A DNA stretch of 64,000 nucleotides, from contig NZ_LILC01000037.1 in NCBI RefSeq assembly GCF_001274935.1, forward strand, positions 186,001-250,000. Reading direction: 5' to 3'. Positions within the stretch are counted from its first letter, which is position 1. Each line of letters opens with the position of its first letter. This DNA is from Priestia koreensis (lineage in GTDB: Bacteria > Bacillota > Bacilli > Bacillales > Bacillaceae_H). The notes under the pieces are model-generated. The model saw only the letters and a program-made list of their open reading frames with translations. It had not been told where the DNA came from and made no database searches. Both the position numbers and the translations under genes were made by a program. Below are positions 1 through 8,874 of this stretch, piece after piece.

Positions 1-1640
1 GTATAGTTTCCTTTTTTAACTGTAACTGTTGGTGGTACAGATAAAGCTTCGCTGAACACAACGCGGAATGAACGGCTGTTTACAGCTTCAACTTTTGATA
101 CTACTGGAGCAGTAACGTCAGCTGATACAGTATATTTAGTAGTACTTACAGACGTAACATTAGGGTTTAGAGCTAACACATCAGTCGCATTGTATACTAC
201 TACTTCGTGATCTCCATTAGAGAAATAATCATTTGTAGCACTAATATCAGCACTTGTTAAAGTGTAAACGCCTGTCACGCTTGAAGCAGTAAAGTTTCCA
301 GGAACAGTTACTCCATCAACTTTCACTGAGAAACCGCTAGCAGTTGGGGCTACAGGCTCACTGAAAGTTAATTGTACTTTTTTATTAGAACCGCTTCCAG
401 CTACAACTTTAGCTCCTAAAAGCGTTGGTGCCACATTATCAGAGAATGTTTGTTCATTTCCAATGTATTTGTTAATTTTTTGATAGTCTGTTGTTACTAC
501 ACCATCACTTACATGAACAGCATATTTATCGGCATTAGCCAGAGGCGTTACTAATTGGAATGTTACACTTCTACCGTCTTCAGATAATGTTCCTTTTTCA
601 CCTGAAGTACCTACCAATGCAGATGCAACTAATGTTGTACCATTTAGTTTTAGTGTGTAGTTTCCTTCGTTAATTGCAGATGCTTCGTTTACTTCTTTAT
701 TGAAAGTAACTTTGATTTCTTTTGCGTTGATTGCAGATGCAGATTGCACTTCAGCAACTAAAGGTGCTTTAACAGTTACTTCACGTACTACTGGTTTTGC
801 TTCATTACCAGCACTGTCTTTAGCAGTATAAGTAATTGTATAAGTACCTGTCACTTTAGTATCGATATTGGTAATTACTTTACCTGCAGCATCTTTAATT
901 TCAGTTTTTACATCTACTTGTTTATCTTTATTATCCTTAACAGTTACCCCAGCATCAACATATGATGAACCAAAGTCAACCGCTACTTTTGCATCACCTG
1001 TTAAAGTAATTACAGGAGCTTCAGTATCTGGATCTTCTGGTAATCTTTCAACATTGTATAAGAAAATGGCAAATTGGCCACGAGTAATTTCTGACGTTGT
1101 TCCAAACATGTCAGCAGTTGTACCACTAGCTACTTTGTTTGAGTAAAGTGCTAATACAGCATCTGTATAGATACCTGTTGCATCTTTAAATGGATTTTTA
1201 ACATCTGCAACAGCTTTTAAGCCATAAGCTTTTGCTACGATGATTGCCATTTCACCACGAGTGATGTTAGCATCAGGCTTAAATTCAGTAGCAGTTTTAC
1301 CACTAATAATTCCAGCTTCTTTAAGTGGATTAACAGCTTTTGCTACACGATCGTTGATATCTTTGAAGCCAGCGTCTTTAGCTTCTTTTCCATAAACGTC
1401 TAGAGCATTAGCTACCATGATCGCAGCGTCGCCACGTTTAATTTTTAATTGAACACCGAATGTATCTTTATCAATACCGCTAGCAATACCTTTTTCGATA
1501 AGATAGTTTACAGCATCCTTATAGATTCCTGAAGCATCAGTTGCAGCAAATGATGCTAATGGAGCAACAGCACCAGCGACCATAGTAGCAGTAGCAGCAG
1601 TTGCGATAAATTTACGATAAGACTTAGGTTGGTAAGCCAT
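1..1640 (-). CDS. S-layer protein with three SLH domains (partial, C-terminus outside window)
   Basis: The minus-strand frame starting at the ATG at 1640 is open to the window edge, so at least 546 codons are present and the 3' end is missing. It begins MAYQPKSYRK followed by a hydrophobic Ala-rich signal peptide (about residues 10-33). Three SLH repeats follow, about residues 34-210, with the usual ITRGEMAIIVAKA and ITRGQFAIFLYN type motifs. After an acidic linker comes an Ig-like domain resembling DUF5011 (about 215-300), then repeated SbsA/Big-type beta domains. SLH domains bind pyruvylated secondary wall polymer; this is probably the structural surface-layer subunit. The start is supported by GGGGAGGA 8 nt upstream. 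The csaB locus nearby supplies the anchor modification. Confidence 0.93.
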   Translation of the reverse strand, partial: MAYQPKSYRKFIATAATATMVAGAVAPLASFAATDASGIYKDAVNYLIEKGIASGIDKDTFGVQLKIKRGDAAIMVANALDVYGKEAKDAGFKDINDRVAKAVNPLKEAGIISGKTATEFKPDANITRGEMAIIVAKAYGLKAVADVKNPFKDATGIYTDAVLALYSNKVASGTTADMFGTTSEITRGQFAIFLYNVERLPEDPDTEAPVITLTGDAKVAVDFGSSYVDAGVTVKDNKDKQVDVKTEIKDAAGKVITNIDTKVTGTYTITYTAKDSAGNEAKPVVREVTVKAPLVAEVQSASAINAKEIKVTFNKEVNEASAINEGNYTLKLNGTTLVASALVGTSGEKGTLSEDGRSVTFQLVTPLANADKYAVHVSDGVVTTDYQKINKYIGNEQTFSDNVAPTLLGAKVVAGSGSNKKVQLTFSEPVAPTASGFSVKVDGVTVPGNFTASSVTGVYTLTSADISATNDYFSNGDHEVVVYNATDVLALNPNVTSVSTTKYTVSADVTAPVVSKVEAVNSRSFRVVFSEALSVPPTVTVKKGNY

Positions 1641-2337
1641 GTAATAAATCCTCCCCGTTTTGTACAAAGTTTATTATTATGAATCGAAGGTTGGTCCAAC
1701 GATTGATAACGATGGTTAATTATTGCCTCACACTCTACTTTTTTCTCATACATTTTCCATTTCATTATGTATTAAGAATCATATAAAAGTTTGCCTTAAG
1801 TTACTTATGAACTATTTTGACCAACTATTCAAAAAAGTAGAATAAAAGCTTCGTAGATAATTCTACCAAAAAAGAATAATATTTCAACTATTTTTTACAT
1901 TAAAATGCATAAAAAGATGAAATATGTAAAAATATATACTTTTTTACCAAGTAACATTTAACCTTATATGGTAAAAAACAGAAACAAATATGATTATACA
2001 CACATAAAGTAAATATTGGAAGACTTTTTTGTTAATTTTTTATAAAAAATTAGTTCATAAATCCTTATTATGATAGAACTATTATTTTCTCAAAAAAATA
2101 ACAAATTGCTTAATGATTATTTCGTGAATACCGTGTTGTCAGTCAGAATCACTTTCATCATGTGGTAAGTGTATATGTGCCATACTGAGTAGTTATGAAA
2201 ATGGTTCTAGTTACATGTGCGTAACCGCTTGTTCTTTTATTGATATCGGTTAATGATCTCTGTTCTTTAGCTTTTTTTCTGTTTTTCTGCACTTTAAAAA
2301 GGATCGAGCACTAAAGTAGCAATACTTGGCCCTTCTA
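1641..2337. other. AT-rich intergenic region / S-layer gene leader
   Basis: About 700 bases without a convincing gene. The part next to the S-layer gene is its upstream leader: a dyad at about 1682-1704 (outer AATCG/CGATT, inner TTGG-A-CCAA on the minus strand) lies about 40 nt before the ribosome binding site. I could not choose one promoter with confidence. The rest (1750-2330) is AT-rich with no clear structure. Confidence 0.5.
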
Positions 2338-2883
2338 TTAAGAAGATTGATCACCTTTTAACAAAGAGTACATATATAAATCATCAAACTTCCCTGCTCC
2401 ATATTCGTAATGACGGAGCAGCCCCTCTTTTATAAAGCCCCTTTTCTCTACTAGTCTCTGAGATGGGATATTATCAGGTTCAATAAGTGCCTGAATTCTC
2501 TCTAACTGAAGATGCTGAAATCCATATTGAATGACAGCCATCATTGCTTCAATCGCAATCCCCGTTCCCCAATAATGACTGCTCAGCTCATAACCAATAT
2601 CCGCACGAAAATGCTTTGCCTCACGATTCAAAAACCCGCAGCTACCAATTACCTTGTTGCTCTCCTTCAAACTAATTCCAAACCGTATACCTGTTTCCTC
2701 GCGATAAATTGACTCATACCAATCTACCTCGTCACGAACCTCTTCAATCGTCTGAAAAGCAGGTAGACCCACATGCCTCATTACCTTCTCATCAGACAAA
2801 TACAAAAACATATCTGCAAAATCTGCTGAAGTAACTCTCCTCATAACCAAACGTTCCGTCTCTAATACTGGAAACTCACTCAT
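2338..2883 (-). CDS. GNAT N-acetyltransferase, RimJ/RimL type
   Basis: A 181-residue protein of usual length for the RimJ/RimL-like branch of the GNAT superfamily, which transfers acetyl groups from acetyl-CoA to protein N-termini or small amines. The N-terminal LETERLVMRRVTSADF is the family opening; the central IGYELSSHYWGTGIAIEAM stretch corresponds to the acetyl-CoA-binding motif A, and PDNIPSQRLVEKRGF is motif B. GGGAG lies 9 nt before the ATG. It stands alone between the S-layer gene and the repeat cluster. Substrate cannot be predicted. Confidence 0.88.
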   Translation of the reverse strand: MSEFPVLETERLVMRRVTSADFADMFLYLSDEKVMRHVGLPAFQTIEEVRDEVDWYESIYREETGIRFGISLKESNKVIGSCGFLNREAKHFRADIGYELSSHYWGTGIAIEAMMAVIQYGFQHLQLERIQALIEPDNIPSQRLVEKRGFIKEGLLRHYEYGAGKFDDLYMYSLLKGDQSS

Positions 2884-3130
2884 TTATAAATCACTCCCTA
2901 CGTTTACTTAACTAAAATTTAACATATAAGGAATTAAACAGGGTGAAAATTAAAGATATAGACCATTTTGCTAGGAATTAGAATTGAAGGGTTGAGTCCA
3001 TTTGCTGTGTGTACACACCTGGGACACCTGGGGAGAATTTATATAAAGCTGATCACATTTAAATGAACTACTTTAAGTAAATAGAGAAAAGTGTGTGGGA
3101 AGCCATTTAGAACATCTCAACTCCAATCTA
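2884..3130. other. Intergenic, nothing recognised
   Basis: No coding signal. A 12-bp perfect palindrome GTGTGTACACAC occurs near 3007. The structured repeats start at 3131. Confidence 0.4.
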
Positions 3131-3256
3131 AGGATCGCAGTGAAAGATGCGAAGACTCCTGTGGGACTAGTGGGTAAGCTGAGATCCCGCAGGAAACGAA
3201 GTGACGAGGAAGCTCAGCGCCCGCCCCATGGAAAGCGAAGCGATCTGTAACGGAGA
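3131..3256 (+). repeat. Structured intergenic repeat, copy 1
   Basis: Family of ~120-130 nt elements. The 5' end reads AGGATCG-AGTGAAAGATGC and the 3' end GCGATCTGTAACGGAG. AGATGC can pair with GCGATCT as an outer stem; GCTGAG pairs with CTCAGC, and GTGGG with CCCGC (with a G-T wobble that replaces the GCGAG/CTCGC pair of other copies). An internal TCCCGCAGGA can alternatively pair with TCCTGTGGGA in the 5' arm. Strand given is arbitrary. Confidence 0.85.
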
Positions 3257-3354
3257 GCCGCTCTTATCATTTAAGTTACTCTAGTAGTTAAAAGAAAACA
3301 TGATGAAGCTTCGGAGAAACAGTATGACCGCTAACTGCACAACTCCAACGAACT

Positions 3355-3480
3355 AAGGATCGTAGTGAAAGATGCGGAGACTCCTGCAGGACTAGCGAGT
3401 CAGGTGAGATCCCGCAGGAAACGAAGTGATGAGGAAGCTCAGCGCCCACCCCACGGAAAGCGAAGCAATCTGTAACGAAG
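3355..3480 (+). repeat. Structured intergenic repeat, copy 2
   Basis: Same family as the element at 3131. AAGGATCGTAGTGAAAGATG opens it and GCAATCTGTAACGAAG closes it. The pairing partner segment is degraded here (CCCAC instead of CTCGC), so this copy folds less well. Confidence 0.85.
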
Positions 3481-3579
3481 ATCCGCTCTTATCATTTAAG
3501 TTACTCTAGCAGTTAAAAGAAAACATGATGAAGCTTCGGAGAAACAGTATGACCGCTAACTGCACAACTCCAACGAACT

Positions 3580-3704
3580 AAGGATCGTAGTGAAAGATGC
3601 GGAGACTCCTGCAGGACTAGCGAGTCAGGTGAGATCCCGCAGGAACGAAGTGACGAGGAAGCTCAGCGCTCGCCCCGCGGAAAGCGAAGCAGTCTGTAAC
3701 GAAG
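3580..3704 (+). repeat. Structured intergenic repeat, copy 3
   Basis: Same family; nearly identical to the copy at 3355 because both sit in a tandem duplication. GCGAG/CTCGC pairing is intact. One base shorter (GGAACGAAG against GGAAACGAAG). Confidence 0.85.
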
Positions 3705-3716
3705 ATCCGAATCGAT

Positions 3717-3762
3717 AAAAAAAACGCACCAAAGTCTTATAAAAGACCCTGGTACGTTTTGA
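3717..3762 (-). terminator. Intrinsic terminator overlapping the end of the GT4 gene
   Basis: On the minus strand AAAACGTACCAGGGTCTTTT pairs with AAGACTTTGGTGCGTTTT and is followed by a T run. The 5' arm contains the last codons of the glycosyltransferase, so the stop codon lies inside the hairpin. Confidence 0.85.
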
Positions 3763-4837
3763 TTGTTGCATCAGCTAACTGCTTCACAGAATAATTCGCT
3801 GATGCTTTCTTATATAGATTCATCCCTTTTTGAGAAAGCTCACCTGTTGCCTTCTCGTGGAACGCTTCTCTGATCGCTCCGGCAATCGCTCCGGCATCCT
3901 TCGTTGGAATGATCCAACCAAGCGATGAATCAGAAATCATATCCTTCACGCCGCCCACATCTGTCGAAATAACCGGCACGTGTGCTCTCGCTGACTCTAA
4001 GATTACAAGCGGGAAACTCTCGCTATACGACGCAAGTAGCTTCACATCCGATAGCGACAAGAACGAATGAACATCCTTTTGGAATCCTGCAAAGAGAACA
4101 TGATGCTCTAAGCTCTTCTCTTTTACAAGTGACTTCAGCTCATCCTCCATCGGCCCATTCCCAACTGATAAGAGCTTCACATTTGGAATCTCATCCTTTA
4201 GCTGACAAATCGCCTCAAACGTCTCTTTATGACCCTTGATTGGATGAAGACGCGCAACCATCGTTACAACGAAATCCGTCTCAGCAAGGCCGACTTCCTG
4301 ACGCGTAAGCTTATTCTCCAATGGAAGATCAAACTCAATGCCGTTGTAGATCGTGGTGATTTTAGACGAATTCACACCAAACCCTACGATCATATCTTTA
4401 AATCGCTCGGACACCGCGAAGAAATGATCAATGGACTTGATAACCGCCATGTTAATCTTCGTGAAAATCTTCCCTTTCACGCCGCCCTTAATGAAGTCCT
4501 GACGTGGATCACTGTGAATCGTCGTAATCCATGTGAACTTCATTGTTTTGCGAAGCAGAAACGTGAACGTATTGGCGCGTGGCCCGTGCGTATGAATAAT
4601 ATCAATTCGATTCTCTTTCATAAATCGACGAATTGACGTTAAAATTGAAAAGTCATAGCGTGACTTTTGCTTGAATACCGTAACAGGAACTCCTGCCTGG
4701 CGTGCTTCCTCTGAAAGAAGCCCCTCCTGAAACACGCCTAGGAATACATCTTCCGTTCCAATATGTCGTAATAAGGAAATAAGGTGGTTTTTTGAACCAC
4801 CCGTTTCCCCTCCGCTAATTAAGTGTAAAACTCTCAT
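3737..4837 (-). CDS. GT4-family glycosyltransferase (wall polysaccharide)
   Basis: A 366-residue GT-B retaining glycosyltransferase. The N-terminal half has the glycosyltransferase family 4 acceptor domain (MRVLHLISGGETGGSKNHL; IDIIHTHGPRANTF), the C-terminal half the Rossmann donor domain with VARLHPIKGH and the EX7E nucleotide-sugar motif ESFPLVILE at about residue 277, then STDVGGVKDM. It starts 4 bp inside the end of the upstream Wzy-like gene (ATGA overlap), so the two are translationally coupled and form the 3' end of a wecC-tagA-wzy-GT4 operon. Likely adds a sugar to the same wall polymer; the donor is not predictable. Confidence 0.9.
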   Translation of the reverse strand: MRVLHLISGGETGGSKNHLISLLRHIGTEDVFLGVFQEGLLSEEARQAGVPVTVFKQKSRYDFSILTSIRRFMKENRIDIIHTHGPRANTFTFLLRKTMKFTWITTIHSDPRQDFIKGGVKGKIFTKINMAVIKSIDHFFAVSERFKDMIVGFGVNSSKITTIYNGIEFDLPLENKLTRQEVGLAETDFVVTMVARLHPIKGHKETFEAICQLKDEIPNVKLLSVGNGPMEDELKSLVKEKSLEHHVLFAGFQKDVHSFLSLSDVKLLASYSESFPLVILESARAHVPVISTDVGGVKDMISDSSLGWIIPTKDAGAIAGAIREAFHEKATGELSQKGMNLYKKASANYSVKQLADATIKTYQGLL

Positions 4838-6333
4838 AGCAAACTCTTCCTTCTCATTTCAATTCCAGTTGCGACTGCTCCGAGCATCATGAAGAAGTAA
4901 GCTGTAAACGTCTTATCCTCCCAGATGTTGTAGATCAATCCGCAGAATAAAATACCGAATAACACGGCTAGAACTGGTGCAGCCATGACTGTATCATGAC
5001 GTTTCTTCCATAGATAAACGACCATACCAAGTAAGAATACCGCAAACAGAACGACGCCGATGATCCCTGTTTCCGTGATCACGACAATGTACTGGTTGTC
5101 CGCATAAATGTTCACTGTAATATCATAGTCTTTATAAATCGGTGATGGATTGCTTTTCGCAGCTGAATCACCGTACGTTGCAAATCCAGTTCCGATAATT
5201 GGATGGTCTTTGAACACTTCAAAGCCTTTTTTCACGATGAACAAGCGACCTGTTTGGCTACTTTGCTCTAACGTTTCACTGCTGAACGTTTTATTGAGAC
5301 GATCTGATGCAGCTGAATGTTCTTTATCGTTGCCTTGATCTTCCCCGTTGTCACCAGGCTCCAAATCATCTCCGTTATCCTCAGGCTGCTGGTCTGGAGG
5401 TAGGTTTTCCATCTCTTTTTGAGAGTGATAGGCATCGGCAGCTTTTACGACTGGATAGTACACAATTGCCGTGGCGAAAACACCTAAAATAACGGTTTGG
5501 ACGAGCACTCTCCAGTTACGAGTCAGGATCATGTACACCACAAGTGCAATAATTAGTCCAATCCACGTACCTCGTGAATACGTTAAGATGGTAATGCCAA
5601 GCATCAGAATCATTCCGACGTTTAGAATTCCCTTTGTTGACGCTCTCACAACGAGACGTTTTAAATACAGCGTCAGCATAAATGAGATCGATAGGAATAC
5701 CGCTAGCATGTTCGGGTTGTTTATTAAACCGTAGATACGGGAACGGTTATTAGGAGAAAGCATGCGATCAACCCAGAATTGCGGCATTAGCATCGAACGA
5801 TCGGAGATTTTCTCCACGATTCCGTGAATACATAGTACAACCGCAATGATGAAGGTTGTCCATAAAAATTTCAGTACGTCTTCTTTTTTTACATCTAGGC
5901 GTCTTACGACATAGAATAAAATAAACGTTACAAGAAATGCGCGTAGCTGGAACACGATTGCTCCAAGGCTAACGCCTGTAATGAGTCCTGCAACAGCACC
6001 GACTGCACAGAATAAAATAAAGGCCCACTCAAACACGTGCAGTTTGAAGATGGATTTTACATCTCTACGAGAATCAATTAACACTCGTAGGAACGCAATC
6101 ACGATGATCGCATCACCCATGATTTTTAAACTTGGGTTCACCTGCATTAAAAATGATCGCGTTGGGAAGTAGATTAATAAGAGCATTAGTCCATTTTTCG
6201 GTGAGAATAGCGTTAGTGCCATGAAGACAAGCGTAACGGCATACCCCACGATGCTATGTGGAACGACTAATGCGACTGCTAATAAAATCACAGCAACATA
6301 CAAAAACCAAAAGTCTCTCCAATTTACATTCAT
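4834..6333 (-). CDS. O-antigen ligase / Wzy-type polymerase family membrane protein
   Basis: Polytopic membrane protein of about 499 residues with at least ten hydrophobic segments. A large outside loop (about residues 300-400) contains an acidic Asp/Glu/Asn/Gly-rich insert, then the Wzy_C-like signature QTGRLFIVKKGFEVFKDHP and IIGTGFATYGD. Family members polymerise or ligate lipid-linked glycans at the outer membrane face. I chose the ATG at 6333 (MNVNWRDF) rather than 6354 because AAAGGA lies 8 nt before it while the first ATG has no binding site. It overlaps the downstream glycosyltransferase by 4 bp. Polymerase versus ligase cannot be decided. Confidence 0.85.
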   Translation of the reverse strand: MNVNWRDFWFLYVAVILLAVALVVPHSIVGYAVTLVFMALTLFSPKNGLMLLLIYFPTRSFLMQVNPSLKIMGDAIIVIAFLRVLIDSRRDVKSIFKLHVFEWAFILFCAVGAVAGLITGVSLGAIVFQLRAFLVTFILFYVVRRLDVKKEDVLKFLWTTFIIAVVLCIHGIVEKISDRSMLMPQFWVDRMLSPNNRSRIYGLINNPNMLAVFLSISFMLTLYLKRLVVRASTKGILNVGMILMLGITILTYSRGTWIGLIIALVVYMILTRNWRVLVQTVILGVFATAIVYYPVVKAADAYHSQKEMENLPPDQQPEDNGDDLEPGDNGEDQGNDKEHSAASDRLNKTFSSETLEQSSQTGRLFIVKKGFEVFKDHPIIGTGFATYGDSAAKSNPSPIYKDYDITVNIYADNQYIVVITETGIIGVVLFAVFLLGMVVYLWKKRHDTVMAAPVLAVLFGILFCGLIYNIWEDKTFTAYFFMMLGAVATGIEMRRKSLL

Positions 6334-6390
6334 GAATTGAATCCTTTCTTGCATAAAAGTTAAGTATTAGTTCACTTTCCAAACAAGCAT

Positions 6391-7104
6391 TTATTTAGAA
6401 AAGAGAATTTTCAATAAAAAACGTGGAAGTGCCAGTTGACGCTTAAAGCGACTAGGCTGTGTAATTAAACGATAAAACCATTCCAGGCCAAGCTTTTGGA
6501 AGAATTCAGGTGCACGTTTCACATGACCTGCATACACATCAAAGCTTCCCCCTACTCCTTGAAACACGGTTGCCGGAACATGATGCATGTTCTCGCGAAT
6601 CCAGTGCTCCTGACGAGGACTCCCCATCGCTACAAACACAAGATCAGCGTTCACTTCTTGAATATGACGAACAATTTTATCATTGTCCTTCTCATAACCA
6701 TTTTCATAGCCAACTATTTGAATAGTGGGATATTTCTTTTCAATGTTTTCTTTTGCCGCGCGAACGACTTCCTCTTTTGCTCCATAAAAAAAGACGCGTT
6801 TCCCCTCTTCAGCCGCAAAACGAAGAAGACGGTCCATCATATCAACACCGGTTACGCGTGAGCGAATACCGCCCTTTTTTAATTTAGATGCGAGTAGAAC
6901 TCCAATACCATCTGGAATTTGATACGTCGATTCGTTAATAAGCTGTTTTAAGTCAGCGTCGGTTTCTGCTTTAATCATTTTTTCTGGATTAACGGCAATA
7001 ATGGTTGATTTCTCACCTTTTGCCATGCGACCACGAAGATCAGCGATAATTTCCTCATAATTTAAAGGTGATACGTCTACCCCTAAATACGTTTCTTTCT
7101 GCAT
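6391..7104 (-). CDS. tagA: WecG/TagA/CpsF-family N-acetylmannosaminyltransferase
   Basis: About 237 residues, GT26 fold. TagA transfers ManNAc from UDP-ManNAc to undecaprenyl-PP-GlcNAc, the committed step for wall teichoic acid-type linkage units. Visible family motifs are VNPEKMIKAE (residues ~38-47), PDGIGVLLASKL, RVTGVDMM, FFYGAKEEVV, and ADLVFVAMGSPRQEHWI. A basic, aromatic C-terminus fits membrane contact. The frame stays open to 7170, but AGGAAGAG sits just before the ATG at 7104 and that start gives the normal family N-terminus. MnaA encoded at 54933 would supply the substrate. Lies between the dehydrogenase and the Wzy-like gene. Confidence 0.88.
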   Translation of the reverse strand: MQKETYLGVDVSPLNYEEIIADLRGRMAKGEKSTIIAVNPEKMIKAETDADLKQLINESTYQIPDGIGVLLASKLKKGGIRSRVTGVDMMDRLLRFAAEEGKRVFFYGAKEEVVRAAKENIEKKYPTIQIVGYENGYEKDNDKIVRHIQEVNADLVFVAMGSPRQEHWIRENMHHVPATVFQGVGGSFDVYAGHVKRAPEFFQKLGLEWFYRLITQPSRFKRQLALPRFLLKILFSK

Positions 7105-7140
7105 GAGACACTCTTCCTTTATCCGTCTTTCGTAGCTGTA

Positions 7141-7219
7141 ACAGAGGCTGTCCCAAATCGGGCCGTTCACCTCACCAATATGAAGTGGAATGGCTATTTA
7201 ATTCAGGACAGCCTTCTGT
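7141..7219 (-). terminator. Long inverted repeat between the dehydrogenase and tagA
   Basis: ACAGAGGCTGTCC at 7141-7153 pairs with GGACAGCCTTCTGT at 7206-7219 (one bulge) around a 52-nt loop. No clear T run follows, so this may be a processing or attenuation structure rather than a true terminator. Confidence 0.5.
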
Positions 7220-7236
7220 CAAATTACGATTAATTA

Positions 7237-8514
7237 TTATGCTTGAATAGCCTGTAAGTTCGTTAAGTCACCGATACGATAGTGCATGATTGAATCGTTA
7301 TCAATGTGTGCACAGTTTTTCGTATCAAAAACAACTGGTGTTGCCATACGTTTTACTAGCTCTGCTGTATCCATTTGCTTGAATTCATTATGATCCGTTA
7401 GGACAAGCACAAGGTTTGCATCTTGAACCGCTTCTTCAAACGATACAAGTGGGAATTTCACTTGTTCTTCGCGTACGTGTGGGTCATGTGCCACTACGTT
7501 AAAGCGAGGATTGCTTGCAAGCTTTTCATAGATTTCAATCGCTGGACTTTCACGCACGTCATCAATGTTTCCTTTGTACGTTAAACCAAATACCGCAATC
7601 TTCGGCGTTGGTAACTCAGCTGTTAGACGGTTTACTTGATCATAAACGAAGTCTGGCATTGAGTTGTTGATTTGACGTGAAATTTGAATCAGCGGTGATT
7701 CTGCCTGCGCTTTTTCAATAATGAAATAAGGGTCAACCGCTAAGCAATGTCCACCAACACCTGGTCCAGGGTGATGAAGATTTACACGCGGATGCTTGTT
7801 CGCAAGCTCAATAACTTCATGTGCGTTCACGTTTAGACGACTAGAAATTTTTACTAGCTCATTCGCTAAGGCAATGTTCACGTCACGGAACGTATTTTCC
7901 ATTAATTTCGACATTTCTGCTGTAACAGCTTTCGTTTCAATCACATCACCTGTTACAACTGCGCGGTATACGTCTGCTGCTTTTGTTGCAGCTTCTTCCG
8001 TTAATCCACCAACGATACGCGTATTTTCGATTAGCTCGATTAAAATACGGCCAGGTAGAACGCGCTCTGGGCAGTGTGCAATCGCTACATCGTGTTCAGG
8101 GTCAATGCCGTGCTCACGAATGATCGGTGCTACTACATCATCCATTGTACGTGGAGGAATCGTAGACTCAACGATTACAACGTTTCCTTTTTCTAAGTAA
8201 GGAGCAACACGTTTTGTTGCTGATACAACGTAATCCACGTCAGCCGTGAAGTCTTCATGAATTGGCGTTGGTACCGCAATAATATATACATCTGCTTTCT
8301 CAGGCTCTAGAGAAGCGCGTAAGTTTCCACTTTTCACAACTTCTTTTACAAGCTCTGGTAAGCCTACTTCTTCAATATGAATTTCACCTTTATTAAGGGA
8401 ATCTACTACCTTTTGGTTTACATCTACACCAACAATTTCGTACCCAGCTTTGGCAAAAATAGCAGCTGTCGGTAAACCTATATATCCTAAACCAATTACA
8501 CAGATCTTTTTCAT
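7237..8514 (-). CDS. wecC: UDP-N-acetyl-D-mannosamine dehydrogenase (nucleotide-sugar dehydrogenase)
   Basis: A 425-residue member of the UDP-glucose/GDP-mannose dehydrogenase family: N-terminal NAD-binding domain (CVIGLGYIGLPTAAIFAKAG), central domain with the catalytic Cys in GVGGHCLAVDPYF (about residue 258), and C-terminal UDP-binding domain (VFGLTYKGNIDDVRESP). The GYIGLPTA N-terminus and HCLAVDPYF version are typical of the UDP-ManNAc (WecC) branch, which oxidises UDP-ManNAc to UDP-ManNAcA with two NAD+. It heads the minus-strand wall-polymer cluster, divergent from csaB. A UDP-GlcNAc 6-dehydrogenase role is less likely but possible. Confidence 0.87.
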   Translation of the reverse strand: MKKICVIGLGYIGLPTAAIFAKAGYEIVGVDVNQKVVDSLNKGEIHIEEVGLPELVKEVVKSGNLRASLEPEKADVYIIAVPTPIHEDFTADVDYVVSATKRVAPYLEKGNVVIVESTIPPRTMDDVVAPIIREHGIDPEHDVAIAHCPERVLPGRILIELIENTRIVGGLTEEAATKAADVYRAVVTGDVIETKAVTAEMSKLMENTFRDVNIALANELVKISSRLNVNAHEVIELANKHPRVNLHHPGPGVGGHCLAVDPYFIIEKAQAESPLIQISRQINNSMPDFVYDQVNRLTAELPTPKIAVFGLTYKGNIDDVRESPAIEIYEKLASNPRFNVVAHDPHVREEQVKFPLVSFEEAVQDANLVLVLTDHNEFKQMDTAELVKRMATPVVFDTKNCAHIDNDSIMHYRIGDLTNLQAIQA

Positions 8515-8624
8515 CTGATAAGACCTCTCTTTTCGTTTTTCAGGTATGTTTGTTGTTAGTATGCTTTAGTTCGGCAATTCCTAACATAGTATAACAAATT
8601 GTGATAGAGTGTGCACCATTTACA

Positions 8625-8653
8625 TTGAATAAATTGGAGGAAGGTGCTAAAAT
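8625..8653 (+). promoter_or_regulatory. Sigma-A promoter for csaB
   Basis: TTGAAT at 8625-8630, 17-nt spacer, TAAAAT at 8648-8653. It implies a 5' leader of about 215 nt before csaB. Confidence 0.75.
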
Positions 8654-8659
8654 ATACGG

Positions 8660-8770
8660 TAGTTTTGCATCACTCATGGAGTGAAGTATAAAGCAGGAAA
8701 CCGCTTTAATGCAACCATGAAATGATGCGCCTTTTTGGTCGACTCTCACACGGGAGTCTTGTTTTCTTTT
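8660..8770 (+). ncRNA. Structured csaB 5' leader with terminator (candidate cis-regulatory RNA)
   Basis: Directly after the promoter, TTGCAT (8665-8670) can pair with ATGCAA (8709-8714), closing a three-way junction that holds hairpins CACTC/GAGTG (8671-8683) and AAAGC/GCTTT (8690-8707). The segment 8667-8679 (GCATCA and CATGG) can instead pair with CCATG 8715-8719 and TGATGC 8723-8728, destroying the junction. GACTCTC-acac-GGGAGTC (8741-8758) followed by TTGTTTTCTTTT is an intrinsic terminator. This is the layout of an attenuating leader; it matches no riboswitch class I could recognise. Confidence 0.55.
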
Positions 8771-8874
8771 ACCCGCTTTCTTATTACCCATAAATCATTC
8801 GTCTTTTGCGAAGAATATAAGGGTGTACAGAAGCAATAGCTATGAACTATGAAAATTAAGGAGGATTCACTTCT

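Larger units (their letters stand above)
3261..3709. repeat. Tandem duplication, 225-bp unit x2
   Basis: CTCTTATCATTTAAGTTACT begins at 3261 and again at 3486; the following 224-225 bases are almost identical in both units. Each unit carries one full structured repeat plus about 95 bp of ordinary flank, so the duplication copied flank and element together. Confidence 0.92.

Noticed and set aside
8660..8770. Cyclic-di-GMP-I or purine riboswitch upstream of csaB
   Set aside because: The three-way junction is suggestive, but the conserved loops and core bases of those classes are missing.
8540..8791. An 83-codon minus-strand frame upstream of wecC
   Set aside because: It lies across the csaB promoter and leader hairpins and has no ribosome binding site.
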